Part shown: piece by piece, positions 36,701 to 47,848 of the stretch
Layout: every line of letters starts with the position of its first letter
Numbering within the stretch: the stretch's first letter is position 1
Assembly: GCA_033182465.1 (NCBI GenBank)
Contig: CP137323.1
Location: 2,108,001 to 2,172,000, forward strand
Length of the DNA: 64,000 nucleotides
Direction: 5' to 3'
Source of the DNA: Sanghuangporus weigelae
Lineage: Eukaryota > Basidiomycota > Agaricomycetes > Hymenochaetales > Hymenochaetaceae
Translations under genes and position numbers: made by a program
Notes under the pieces: model-generated
Told to the model about the DNA's origin: nothing
The model's database searches: none
Seen by the model: only the letters and a program-made list of their open reading frames with translations

Positions 36701-37419
36701 AGCGTCTTTCTGGTAAACATTCCAAACCATTTCTTCTTCGCTTCCTTCTCTTCTGCACTGCCCATACTATGTTCCTCGCTGCTTCTCTCCAATACCGGAC
36801 TTAAGTGTTCATGCATGCTGAACATTTGCGATAAACCCGCCCCTACGGACCGCCTTGTGCTGCCTCCTCCACTTCCTCGTTCTAAATTCGCCTTTCTCTT
36901 CGCCATCTGTGCTGCTATGATACTCTCAAATCTCTTGGCAAAGTATCGTCTGACACATATGAGCTCACGAGTCCACTGTGACAACCTCTGCGCTATTCAC
37001 CTTCGAATATAACACATTATCCATGATACAACAACCTTTGGCAGTATTGTCGTAAGCTATGGAATCGATAAGAAACGGGACGTTTGTGACATACCGGATT
37101 GCCCAGGGAGCTTTGAATGAACAACAACGCTTGCTGAAATCCGGTGAGTGTACTGAGATCGACCGTAGCGAGACCGCAGACGGTGGTGGCGCTGACACAG
37201 TTGAAAAGAGAATCGATGTACGAGATATGATCCCGTCCATTAGCCGCGTAGAAAATCACAGAGAAAATCAAGGGAGAGAAGATGCTGGAAATGCGGTTAC
37301 AACACAGCAGTCAAAGACCAAACATGAGGGTGTCTGAGATTTCAAAATGCTTACAAGAAAAGAAGATGAACACGGAAAAAGTTGAGATGATTCTTGACGG
37401 TGGACCAGATATTGGTCAT
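33777..37419 (-). CDS. TRK: TRK-type potassium transporter, copy B
   Basis: The start ATG is at 37417-37419 (MTNIWSTVKNHLNFFRVHL). Exon 2 gives PLIFSVIFYAANGRDHISYI and the first pore loop TVCGLATVDLSTLT. Later come the long hydrophilic loop (about 36150-36990, with RRSVGAG and many Arg/Ser), GYGGFPYP, LEELGGVEYRAL, the second pore loop VVSAYTNTGLSLVDQS, a third pore region near 34900, the fourth pore loop ISAYGGVGLSLG, and MIRGRHRGLPVAIDRAVMLP. The C-terminal tail is acidic and longer than that of copy A, ending SSQTLPQ at the stop 33777-33779. Function is potassium uptake at the plasma membrane, as for copy A. In pore loop 2, copy A has TTLG where this copy has TNTG. The two copies are co-oriented and 24 kb apart, on either side of the receptor/helicase block. 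Confidence 0.88.
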
Positions 37420-38800
37420 TATGAGGGGAAGAAGGAGAAGGTGGACATGAGCTAAGTGATGATAGTCGGGATTATATTTGAATTTATATAAGTTATAAAA
37501 ACCAAAAACTTAATCCATCCATCCAATATTCACAGACCCTTCTGGCCGGTGGCGGCCCTGCACGTGATGCGAGATCGTCGTCGTCATCCCGAAGGCTGTG
37601 TCAAACGTGCATTCCGTCTCTAACTGCCAAATTTGTCCTTGACGGCGCCGTTATCGTTCATTCATTTTTCGCGCTCGTAACATTGCTCCCTATAGCTTAG
37701 CTGGTGGGGAAATGAACAACTTGCGAATCACTGCAGGTTCAACGCTCATAACCATCTTTGACAAAGAAAAGCATTAATGCTCCACTTTTGCAGATTCACC
37801 GGGCGTCGCTCCATGCTACTTATTTATGCTCGCGTGCCTCGTTCTCACACTCAAGATATTAATACCGCAGGTTGCTTCCATCCCCACTGTTTCTCTTCAC
37901 AAAGCAAATGCACCTTCATATCTGTCTGCTCTTCTCCCGAGTGCCGTCAACCCATTTGGCTCACGGGTGGAACTGAGGGCACAGCGCGTACGTTGCACTG
38001 CATTTATGGTTGGCCGCACATACATTAAGAGAAAATAACGCTCGTAATATGATTGATCGAATTTATGATATCACACGTTGGTTTCATTCTTAGTGGAATT
38101 TGCAATAAGACATGGAGCTTCCAGACGTACACAGGCGCTGATCTCGCAAACTTTCAAATTCTTTCGTAGTCAACTTCTTGCGTAGTGATCGCCTCTGACT
38201 AAAACGAAGTAAAGCTCACGCTGTGTTCATCTGCGCAAGCCTAGAATTGTGGCGAGTGATTATCCCCGAACACTTTCCCCTTCTGCACAGCAGGAGCTCG
38301 GGAACTTCTGTGCTTAGCAGTAGTCCGGTCCGTTCGTGGCGTACATTTCCTGCGCGTACATGGGATAGGAAATGCGGAACATGTTTATAAAAAGAAACCT
38401 AGGCAACATTATTTTTGTAGAAATATAAAGGCCTGTGCAATACTTCGTACTGAATACAAGGCCAGATGCACAAGGTTTCCTTCAGTTTCAAATCATAATA
38501 CAAGGATGCCGAAACGGCAATCACAATCGTCGATTGGCGATCAAACAAAGTTTAATACAAAAATTACCTAATGTGGCTGAAGTGAACATACAAAATAGTG
38601 GTTTGAAGCTTGGTTAGCAATAAGCGATGTCCGCTTTCACAACCTTCTTCATCAAACGTTCTTTGCTTTAAACCATCATCCTGCGTCACTCGCGTTCTAT
38701 TGTTATCGTTTTTTACTCTCTTTCGTGTCTCACTCATTTTTTGCTGGCAACGACGTTAAACTCGAAGACGATCTTTTGCTCATCATCTCAAATTACTGCG
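37420..38800. other. Intergenic DNA between TRK copy B and a small secretory gene
   Basis: The left part is the promoter side of TRK copy B. A plus-strand frame at 37826-38038 starts with a hydrophobic stretch (MLACLVLTLKILIPQVA) but has no other support. A tRNA A-box-like string at about 37694-37710 was examined and rejected. Nothing else is recognised in this 1.4 kb. Confidence 0.4.
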
Positions 38801-39281
38801 ATGCCGACATCTGTGAAAAGCACCACTGTTAGCTTCGCTCTCAGCGTCATATGGCTGATTTCACTCCGTGAGTCGATAATTTCTGCGTCTTTGAGAAGGT
38901 ACTGACGAAAAACTTTAATTCTCTAATATCGATTTGGAAACAGTATCCCTGTCAATCCAGGTCCACGCAGCTCCGATCTGGCGAACTACAAATATGATCG
39001 CACAATCCAAGCACCTTGGATGCACACAGTCCGGCTGCAACTTTGTTCGTGCATCTCATTCCTTCCTTTTCGCCACTATCAACTCACGGTCTTTTCATTT
39101 ATCTCTTTACCAGGTCCAAGTACACTCAAACTCGACGTCGGAGTTCCTCCTCACCACGACAGACGGTGAGCCAATACAGCTGCCAGAACTCAGTGCTGGA
39201 CACTTCTTGGTCATACCTGTGGCTGCTGTCGCCGCTGTTGGTTACCATCTTTTCAAAATCAGGACAGGAAAAGCGATGTAA
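38801..39281 (+). CDS. Small secretory/membrane protein with a C-x4-C motif, paralog 1
   Basis: Three exons (38801-38867, 38944-39044, 39114-39281) sum to 112 codons, 111 residues. The N-terminus MPTSVKSTTVSFALSVIWLI continues into a hydrophobic signal sequence ending near VHAAP. A short middle part carries LGCTQSGCN, then VHSNSTSEF with a possible N-glycosylation site. Near the C-terminus a hydrophobic stretch (FLVIPVAAVAAVGYHLF) precedes a basic end, KIRTGKAM, so it could be a tail-anchored or GPI-like surface protein. I do not recognise the family. The gene at 45077-45467 has the same order of motifs, a middle exon of exactly the same length (101 nt), and introns at the same places and phases (phase 1 in the signal sequence, phase 0 after the second Cys). 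Confidence 0.62.
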
Positions 39282-39466
39282 TGCTCGTTCTACATTCTTT
39301 ATTTGACTGCGTTTACACGATAGATTGGACGTTGGGCATTGCGGTTTTTTACCTTGTATGTGTAAAACGCGTAATGATTAGTTGTAAAGCATGATAAAAT
39401 GGACATTCTACTCGTGTAATAAATAACATCGCAATGTTTTGATATCGTAGATACGATTGAAAGTGA

Positions 39467-41259
39467 TCACAACTTCGCGTCTCTGAACTGGGCAAGCTGA
39501 AGTTTCTCATCTATGGAGGCAGGAAGTCCATCAGTTCAAGACCAGTGCCAAGTAAAGAGGACGAAAGTACGCACAAGTATTGTTATACAACACATGCTCC
39601 GGACTCGGAACAGGGTGTGTTGTAAGCCCACGCGCATCAACCATCTCCGGTACAAGCTCGCTCAGCTTCGTAATCCCAAGCATCCGCATATCCATAATCA
39701 TCTCGTCTCTCAAAATATCAATCGCCCTTTCAACACCCTCCTGGCCATACGCGCAATACGAGTACAGGAAACCTTTGCCGATACCGACTGCGCTTGCACC
39801 TAGAGCGAGTGCTTTAAGGATATCCGAAGCGCGTCGGACACCTCCGTCGACGAAGATGTGGAAGTTTGGATTTGGCCAGAGTTGCCGCTTTTTGAGCTCA
39901 GAGATTACTTCCACAAGGATTTCGAGACCTGAACGGGCCATGTCGAGTTGTCGGCCACCGTGGTTCGACAACACTACTCCTTGGACTCCGGCCTCGATTG
40001 CAAGAACCGTGTCTTCCCAGGTAGCAATGCCCTTCAAGATGATTGGCACTACGCTGACGTTTAGCGCTTCGCACATTTTACTACGGATAAATCAATTCAA
40101 GGCTCACTCTTGGTTATACCCTGGAACCACTTGATATCATCCCAATTTAAGCTTGGGTCAATGAAGGACTAAAGCAGCATAAGAGTAAATCGAGCGTGCA
40201 CAGAGAAACGGAAAACTCACGCTTATGGCACGAGTGTGGCCCTCTCCCTTCTCAACCTTCTGCCCTTCTTGAATTTTCGCGCCCGCTTCATTTCCACCAT
40301 CATCGGCGTTCTTCGCGCGCAAGTCCTTCTCGCGACGACCAAGTTGAGGCGCATCGACTGTTATGAACAGACCTTTGATGCCTCGTTTCTCTGCGTTTTG
40401 GACGTATTTGCGTGTCAATTCGCGGTTCTGATTCACGTAACTGGTATGACATCAGCATAAAGAAGCCTATTCGCCGAGGATGAAGCAAACGTACAGTTGA
40501 GAGAAGAGGACCTGATCCGGGGCCCTAGCGTCGACGATTTCGTCAAACGTGAAGGACGCGAAGGTCGAAATCATCTGAATAATCCCAGACTTCCCAGCCG
40601 CACGAGTCAAACATAGTTCACCATCGGGATGTCCGAGTTTCCCAAGCGCCATAGCAGAGATGTAGAATGGCATGCTAGACTTGCATCCCAATATGCTATG
40701 ACTCATATCAACTTCGCTGACATTCCTGAGCACGCGAGGGCGAAACCATACACGCTGGAACGCATTATGGTTCTCACGAAGAGCAATCTCATCATCCGCA
40801 CCGCTGGAATAATAATACCACGTCTTCGGCGGAAGTATAGAACGCGAGAGAACTTCGAAATCATAAAGGTTCAGGATCTCGTAAACCGGTGGGCGAGCTG
40901 CCCAGAGCACTTCGCGCCGACGTTGTTCAGGAGTCTTCTCTTCGATGACTTCCTCAACCGTGGAGAGATCGACCGGTCCAAGATGCTTGTCTTTCGGTAG
41001 ATGTGTTGTCACGACGTCGGAAGCATGTATAGGGTCGTACGCTTTGGTCGCATCCTTCCCGGCGTACTTGAGAATTATAGCTGCACCTCCGGGATGTTCT
41101 GGTATTGAAAGCAGTATAAGTGAGGCGACCAGTTGTTTGAAGGAGGAACTGACCGTCAAGGAACTCTGTGACATCGTAGGCTTTTCCATGGATGATAATC
41201 CAGCAGCTGTCTCTGCTGTTATGTTGAGCAACAGCAGCGCCAGAAATCAGAGCAGTCAT
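39467..41259 (-). CDS. CYB2: Cytochrome b2-type FMN-dependent 2-hydroxyacid (L-lactate) dehydrogenase with a C-terminal AKL
   Basis: The start ATG (41257-41259) opens MTALISGAAVAQHNSRDSCW. The first exon plus the next give a cytochrome b5 domain with the haem histidines in DEHPGG and DPIHASD. The FMN dehydrogenase domain follows: WYYYSSGADDE, GLFITVDAPQLGRRE, ITKMPIILKG across an intron near 40080, and LSNHGGRQLD with the active-site His. Yeast CYB2 oxidises L-lactate in the mitochondrial intermembrane space, passing electrons through the b5 domain to cytochrome c. Here no mitochondrial presequence precedes the b5 domain. Reading the last intron (donor GTGCGT, acceptor CATAG, about 39508-39564) gives a C-terminus YEKLQLAQFRDAKL, an AKL tripeptide of the PTS1 type. 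Without that splice the frame would end in ALVLN at 39531. Confidence 0.85.
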
Positions 41260-42132
41260 AACTCGAAACCTGGATATTTGACCGATAGGCGTAACAGAGA
41301 GTTTGTGCGGCGAGGAATGCAAGTTTTACCAGACTGGACCTAGAGCGAGTGATAAGCGTCAGGAAAGCATGTTATATCCAATCGAAGTTGAAAATGAGTA
41401 CGGAGAGCACGGAGTACCATAGGGATGAAAAGTCGCAATTATAACAATAGGTGCGGAATAAACCCCGTACAAGAATGTGTCGGCGGATTTCGAGATCAAC
41501 GGAGCGCCATCTCATTTCACGATTGTATGGCGGATGGAGTACTGTCTCAGGATGATAACCAGCAAACTGTTGGCACCCCGCTTTTTACATTGAACAAAGT
41601 ATATCATTGTTTCCGGGTTTTCGACACGAACAAGAGTAAACAGAGCCACGCGTCTCCTGGCATCACAACCTGGAATACCTGGCGAGGAAAGATGAACATA
41701 GAAACTGTGTAAGTTTCATATCTATGGTGGTTTGAGGAGAGAGGCGGCATTAGATCGGTATCGGCATAGAAAATCGCGGGTGCTAGTGTCGAAAATTCCC
41801 AGCATGATCGACGAATGGTTTGTTAGGCTTGGAAAGAATCCCTCTACTAGCAAGTAAAGCTCGATATGCGGAAACAACTCTGCGGCGATTGGCCATTCCG
41901 GACTGAATCATCAAGCATGCGGCGAGAAACGTCGGCTGCTTTACAAGACGAATTCCGCCTAAACGCCGCCTAAATTGACTCACACTGATATGATATCATT
42001 CACTCCCGACTTCCCAGCATCTGAAGACATGGGGTAAAGCACACAACAAACTGAATTGAAATTGAAAAGCTGATACCCGTACAGAAATAGCTGTTTACCT
42101 TTTGGAGAGAAAGCTTTTACTGCGCCACAGTA
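41260..42132. other. Intergenic DNA between CYB2 and PPM1
   Basis: Most of this 0.87 kb is unassigned. A minus-strand frame at 41783-41983 has a protein-like end (MANRRRVVSAYRALLASRG) that faintly recalls LYR-motif mitochondrial proteins, but the Leu is replaced by Ala and no further exon was found. It is not called as a gene. Confidence 0.35.
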
Positions 42133-43386
42133 TTAGATCGTAGACCATCTCATGTCCCAGTCTGCCCATTTTGAAGTTGCATTGCCCTCTGAGTCCGGCC
42201 AGTTCGCACCCCAGGTAATTGCGTAATGATCAAGAACTAAATCTAGCTCTTCGACCTCATCGAGCGTCTCAAGCCGCAAATTTCTAAGAACACATATGAA
42301 CAAGACCGTGCGTAGCATTAGAGGGCGAAAGAAGTACCGTTCAACATCCTCTGCAGGGAGACGCGAGTTTCTGATCTCTTTCAAAGTAAGTGCTTTCGCG
42401 AGCTTGAAACCGTGTGTGGTAAACCGCCTTGGCAATGAATCATACGAGGTGTATGGTTCTGCTCCAGGAAGCTCTATATTACGAGCCTGCGGGTGATTAG
42501 ATGAATATACGGTTTCCATCAGACATACAAATGCATTTTACCTTAAGGTTATTCTTCATGACACGTCCGAACGGGTCGCTGAGACCAAACATCTCGTACA
42601 CGATAGTGCCAATCGGAGCAGATACTCGGAAGCAGTCCATAAACCAAGATATGATGGCAGACGATTCATTAGGCTGCATGTATGCCAGCACGCATTCGAA
42701 CAAAAGGAGTGCAGGCATGTTAAGATCGACCAGCGGAGGGGTGCCGCCAGCAAGAGCTGGCTCGAGGGAAACCACCGGAGGCTTACGCAAATCAGCCGCA
42801 AGTAGATTATAGGTGGGAGAGCGCAAAGATGTGCCTCCATTCGCTGAGTTTAAAGATAAAGAGTAGTATCGCAAACGTAAGAGGCATTCTTACTGAGAGT
42901 TACATCATTTGGCTCCCCTAGAACCGCCGATAGATCTTTATTCCTCTTGATCGCCATAGCCTTCTTCATAGTTATTTCTGGGAAGTCTATTTCGACATAC
43001 TTAGCGATGCTCTTGGTACGGTCGCTAGTCTATCTGCTTAACGTATGAGGAGGATGAACCCGTAAGAATTGATAGTGGCGCACCGCAAGCCTCCAAAATC
43101 GCGTATCACTCCCAGCACCCAAACTGATAATCTGGCAATGCTTTCCCTCGGATTCGCATAAATCAAGCCACGCATCAACAAGACGGTCAATGCTCTCCGA
43201 TCTGACCCACGTCCCAATGTTAATTAAGGGAGGACGAGGTTGTTGCAAGTGGACTCTCGGCACAAAAAAGCGCACAAAAGGATCTTTTAGATAACCTTTT
43301 TGAACGGCGGAAAGCCTAGCAAGCAGCGCATCGTTGTCGGTTTCGCGTATTGGAGCGTCGGGATCCTGCGATCTGGAAGAGAACAT
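42133..43386 (-). CDS. PPM1: Leucine carboxyl methyltransferase 1 (PP2A methyltransferase)
   Basis: The start ATG is at 43384-43386. The N-terminus DPDAPIRETDNDALLARLSA then VQKGYLKDPF is the family signature, followed by PPLINIGTWVRSESID and the S-adenosylmethionine site IISLGAGSDTRFWRL. Later blocks are KYVEIDFPEITMKKA, LLAADLR, PALLLFECVLAYMQP, YEMFGLSDPFGRVM, LPRRFTTHGF and a C-terminus with LDHYAITWGAN and DWDMRWSTI before the stop at 42133-42135. The enzyme methylates the C-terminal leucine of the protein phosphatase 2A catalytic subunit and so steers holoenzyme assembly in the cytosol. Length and order of blocks are as expected; five or six short introns interrupt it. It is divergently arranged with TIM22. 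Confidence 0.93.
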
Positions 43387-43552
43387 GGTGGGTCGGTACA
43401 AACAATATTGGAAGGTCCGACGCGCCATCGTAAGGCCGTACTACACGTGACTACTACTTGGATCCCTCCCTCAGACTTTTCAAGCCAGCTGCCAGCACCA
43501 GTTCTTCGCTTTTGTGAGCACTGCTGAGGCCGCCGCGAGGCATCGAGTTGAG
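43387..43552. promoter_or_regulatory. Short bidirectional promoter region between PPM1 and TIM22
   Basis: The start codons of the two divergent genes are only 166 bp apart, so both must share this interval, including their 5' untranslated leaders. No individual factor site or TATA box is claimed. Confidence 0.6.
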
Positions 43553-44280
43553 ATGCCATGGCCGCCACTAGCGCCTGTTTTCCTTCCTGGAAAAGAGCCA
43601 CTGCCCCCTGGCATGACCGAGGAGGATCGTGCACAGCTCATGCAGGCGAAAAAGTATCAGGATCTTATATCTATCGTGCCAGAAACATGCGTCTTTAAAA
43701 CCGGGATGGCGGGCGTCGCTGGTGCGTTTGTTCATCCCATTACAGTCCCAAGGTCGCAGATTGATGACTCTTATACAGGTTTCGGCCTCGGCGCATTCTT
43801 TTCTCTCATGTCTTCGTCGTTCGCGTATGAAGATCCGTTATTACGCTCACAAGCGCAAATAAACGCTACCACGACACAGAAAGCAAGAGACATATTCAAA
43901 GACATGGGAAAAGGCATGTGGAGAAGCGGGAAAGGATTTGGAAAGGTAGGAGCTTTGTTCGCAGGGTTGGAATGTGCCATAGAGTCGGTACGTTTTTCTG
44001 AAATCCACTGCATGGATCTGGTCATTAACCTCGGTATTGCACAAAGTATCGAGCAAAAAATGATATGGTCAATCCGGTGGTCGCTGGCTTCATTGCTGGA
44101 GGTATATTAGCTCGAAACTCGGGTCCGAAAGCCGCCCTCGGAGGTGGTGCTGCTTTCGCAGCATTTTCTGCAGCTATAGACTTATTCCTTAAACGAGAAT
44201 CCTCAGAGTGCGTGGATTGCTATTTTTTTTCTCGTCATTCAAGCTGATCATAGTGTTCTGTCGCCAGCGATGACGATTGA
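43553..44280 (+). CDS. TIM22: TIM22, core subunit of the mitochondrial carrier translocase
   Basis: Four exons (43553-43721, 43779-43987, 44047-44207, 44268-44280) sum to 184 codons, 183 residues; the last exon encodes only the acidic end DDDD. The ATG at 43553 ([16 protein letters not shown]) was chosen because no earlier in-frame ATG exists. Conserved blocks: [18 protein letters not shown] across the first intron, [53 protein letters not shown] across the second intron, and [17 protein letters not shown] with glycine-rich membrane segments. TIM22 forms the inner-membrane channel that inserts carrier proteins and other multispan substrates. The predicted length is close to that of other fungal TIM22 proteins. 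Confidence 0.93.
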
Positions 44281-45076
44281 TGCAATATCCCCCATTGATT
44301 ACCCAGCATTAATTTATTCCAGCATGTAGATTTATATATACTCAAATGTCTAATTGTCCCGCATCAATCTAGGTCGGAAATCATATTCCGTTGCGCTTGT
44401 CATCGCCCAAGGGTATAGCCATCTGAACGACTTAAACCGTCTTGCTTCACGCGACATCGCTATTCGTCAGACAACTTGCTCACGACAGTCGCTCTCTTGT
44501 TTTAATCTACGGCAGTCTTTCATCGACTTCTTGCATTTCAATCCATCGATTGTGTAAAGTTGATCGAACTGAAATAATTGCAAGGCTTCACGAGATAACG
44601 CAGTCAAGATTCTATCGGACGGACGATCAGTGGTAGACCAAAAGAGGAAGGCCTTCATATCGCCGATCATTGGATTAACCTTGTTCTCCAAATCCGATTC
44701 TTTACTTGTACCGTATCCCCCACCGCTCGGAGCAAACGCATATCGCTATTGTATTTCGACGCAAGGCGCGAGCATTCTACTTTCCCAAGTGACAATGAAA
44801 ATACCGAACAAGGTTTCCAGGTCGATCATGCTAAGCCCACGCAGCCACCCACAGTGCGCGAACCAAAGTTGTGCGGAGGATAAAGGGTTGTTTGCGTATT
44901 GTCCTTCTCTCAATACATATAAAGCAATCTGTTAGCGTTGGATGGAGAGATATCGTTGATCGAGCACTCTCACTCTCCTGTACTCTTTACAATTCGTTCC
45001 TTTTCTACGACTTATTCCTATCATTTGCATTCCATTTCTCCTGGACATAATTACTCTGCCGACATTCTCTGCAACT
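44281..45076. other. Intergenic DNA downstream of TIM22
   Basis: No gene is recognised in this 0.8 kb. A minus-strand frame near 44570-44690 (NKVNPMIGDMKAFLFW and on) reads rather like protein but stands alone. The right end is the promoter side of the small secretory gene. Confidence 0.35.
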
Positions 45077-45467
45077 ATGAACATTCGATCTATGATGTTT
45101 GCTGTCATTGCGTTCGTTGCTACTGGTATGTTACTCCTTGCGCCGATATAGCCAGAACGATGACGCATGCATTTTATTGCTCAGCCGCCGCCGCTCCAAA
45201 TCCGTCTCCTCTTGATGCAGACACCGCACACATAATTGCGATGAACAATAATCTTGCCTGCTCAACTGGGTCGTGTAACTCTACTGTAGGTGCCCTTCGT
45301 GTCACTTTCTCTCTATGGCATGTTCAGACTTTTTCGGGAAGGTTCTTGAGACGAACTCAACAAGTACTGTGCCGTACACAAGTGGTGTATGGGGACGACG
45401 TGATACATGGTCTCCGTTGACGTTGTTCGCTGTGGGAGGGCTGGCTTTTTCCACCGGCATGCTATGA
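45077..45467 (+). CDS. Small secretory/membrane protein with a C-x4-C motif, paralog 2
   Basis: Three exons (45077-45125, 45185-45285, 45342-45467) sum to 92 codons, 91 residues. The signal peptide MNIRSMMFAVIAFVATAAAA is followed by PNPSPLD, then LACSTGSCNST, VLETNSTSTVPY, and a C-terminal hydrophobic segment LTLFAVGGLAFSTGML that ends the protein, as in a GPI-anchor signal or tail anchor. The third exon uses the acceptor GGGAAG; using the earlier TTCAG acceptor would give another frame without the hydrophobic end. The motif order, the 101-nt middle exon and intron phases match the gene at 38801-39281. The family is not recognised and the function is unknown; surface location is inferred. 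Confidence 0.62.
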
Positions 45468-45825
45468 GACTTATGCGATCTACTCTCATGTTCTTTACAC
45501 GAGTTACGCAGACCGGACTATTCCATTTTGCATTTTCATCTCTTGCATGCGTTTCATAGTATCGTATAATTATTGTTAAATCTTTAATTTTGATTGAAAG
45601 AACGTAACGAATACCATTCTCTCCTGATCCTATTGCAAGGCTGCTTATCTCCAACAGAGGCCAGCAAGAATCATTAGTGGTAGATAGCGAAAATATCCAG
45701 AAAAACAAGGATAATCCGAAGAGCAAACTGATAAAAAGGAAAAATATTAATGCAATCCTACAATTATAAGATATCATCGAAAGCAAAAGCAAGTCAGTAG
45801 TACTACATGACGAACGTGATATAGG
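45468..45825. other. Convergent spacer
   Basis: This is the 3' flank of two convergent genes, 358 bp and AT-rich. Nothing is recognised. Confidence 0.45.
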
Positions 45826-47848
45826 TTACGAGATGTGTGGCAAGTTAACGGCCGTGTGGACATTCTCTTCATTAGGGGACAAATCTGGTGCTTTGAAGCT
45901 CCTTGCAGGACTCGATTCTCTCCCCGCGTCGCTCTCAACTTCTTGCTCAACATGGACTTGCACCTTGTTGTTGATAGATGTGTCAGAAACAGCAGATTTA
46001 GGAAATCGAAGACTCACCTTCAGCTCTCCAGCCGATGATCTGCAGCCACCGAGACGCTCACCGGCGTCTGAGAGCGGGATCGGCCGCTCGTTATGAGCAT
46101 GGGTTGTCTAAAGGACGGTATGAGAAGATGTCAATGTGATGTGTACAGACTTACAGCATAACGCCTGAATCGTGGTTGCGAGTGGCCTTCTACAGAGACT
46201 TGATACACCCCAGTATTGGAGTCGTGTCGTTTCTTGAGAGCATCTCTCGAGTTCAGCGTTGCGAGTAAGGAATTAACGTAGCCTATCATTCACCGGACGT
46301 CTCAGTAAATGCATCTTGAACAGGGAGTTTTTGTCCACCCACATTTGGAGATAATGAAATGAAGAGCGATGAAGAGGAAATTGTGTGATGTTATCACAGC
46401 CTAAAGACGTTAAGTCATAAAATGCCAGAAATAAGAAAGAAATACTTACAAACAACATCGCAAGGAAAGACCCAAAGGTCGTCAAGATACCATTGCTTAT
46501 AGAGTATATAAGCAGCTTATGGATGATCTCATCCATCCTGCAATACGAATGTCAGGGCACAATGCCTAATGCAAAGTCATCGATGCTCACGTCGAGTGAC
46601 CAGAACGGTTAACCCGAAGATAGTAGCACAATGAGGAAGTGAGAAGAATCTCAATGACACAAGACAGAGCCAGGCCGAAGGTGAATAGCCACTGTGACAA
46701 TACACCATCAACGCCGAGCAACCAGGCAACAAGCAGTGATATCCTTACACGGAAACCATTGATAAATGCAGAAAATCGACCAAGCCGTATCCTATGTTAA
46801 TCTTGTCGAAAGAAAAGGAAGAAGAATTTAGACAGTCAACATACATCTGAATACCAGTAGCTGCAACCAGAAATCAGTTTACGGGTTTCTCCCCAAAACA
46901 CATAGATGAAAAGAGACGAACCCAGAGCAGAGGCTAGCCGAGCAGTAGCCATGCATATCTAGAATGACCGTTAAGGTTTAACACGATAATAACGAATGGA
47001 TAATGCATACAATAAACACGGTTAAGTAAATGTTACGCTTGCTAACTGGTCGAACATGAGCGAAGAGTCAAAGAAAACATCGACAAGACTGACATCGCCA
47101 AACACGGTACGTGAAGAATCTGTTTAGAGTTCTATCAATAAACAGAGCGGAACTCACAGAGCGGTTATGAACTCACAATTGCACAATGTATGTTACGAGA
47201 CCAGTGGCTACGATGCTAACCTTTACGTTGGAAGGAATCTCTCAATCGAGTGAAAAAAATCGGTATGCACGTAAAATCTTACTGCAATTGTCCTGGAGAA
47301 GACACGGGTTAATACATTCTCATGGGTCTTTCTCGAAGGCCACTGAGCCACTGACCAGTTTAACTGATCTAACACGTCTAAGTTACCCCAGTTGAGAATG
47401 AGATAACTCCATAACCCTTGACAGACGAGTACGGTGTGAATAAAATCAAGAATCCTGCACGCTAATAGTGTAAGCTCGCACTCATCCGCACGTCTGAAAT
47501 GAAAAGGCGCACCAAACTGCGAAAACCTGCCAATCACTTGCGACGTCAACACCTCATCAATGTAGCGTCTGAGACGACGCACTACTGAAATGATGATTTT
47601 TGAATCCTTCTTTCGATAATGTCGGAAATATCGGTAGGTTTGAAGAATGCCTATTCCGCAGAGACTGGCGAAGGACGGAAGATAATCAAGTCCACAAATA
47701 TCACAGAATATTAAGTTGGCAAGGGGAACGTTTCAAAACGAAATATGAGACCAGTCCTTGATCTTATAGAAGGATGAACATACTAGACAGAAATGATGCA
47801 GCCGATGAACATCGCGCCGAAGGTTAGTCGCAGGTCTGTGCTCGCCAT
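45826..47848 (-). CDS. DUF6534 seven-span membrane protein, copy A
   Basis: The start ATG (47846-47848) gives MASTDLRLTFGAMFIGCIIS, then across the first intron GIGILQTYRYFRHYRKKDSK. Further exons carry membrane spans; the exon at 46273-46536 holds the family hallmark DEIIHKLLIYSISNGILTTF. After the last span come LATLNSRDALKKRHDSN and VSVEGHSQPRFRRYA, then a hydrophilic acidic tail ending HTAVNLPHIS. DUF6534 proteins are large families of unknown function in agaricomycetes, probably seven-span plasma-membrane proteins; a receptor-like role has not been shown. The tandem neighbour at 49347-51427 has the same architecture and start region. Middle exons between 46600 and 47580 are many and short, and their borders were not all fixed. 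Confidence 0.8.

Noticed and set aside
37690-37755. tRNA-like string with a good A box (TAGCTTAGCTGG) and a weak B box (GGTTCAACGCT)
   Set aside because: No acceptor stem or T-arm pairing could be formed, so it is not called as a tRNA.
37826-38038. Possible small secreted protein starting MLACLVLTLKIL
   Set aside because: There is a single short frame with a hydrophobic start but no conserved features or introns, which is not enough to call.
39531-39600. C-terminus ALVLN for the cytochrome b2-like enzyme
   Set aside because: A donor GTGCGT lies inside this frame and the spliced form gives a typical family end; kept only as an alternative.
41783-41983. Possible LYR-motif mitochondrial protein
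   Set aside because: The key Leu of the LYR motif is Ala, and no partner exon was found.
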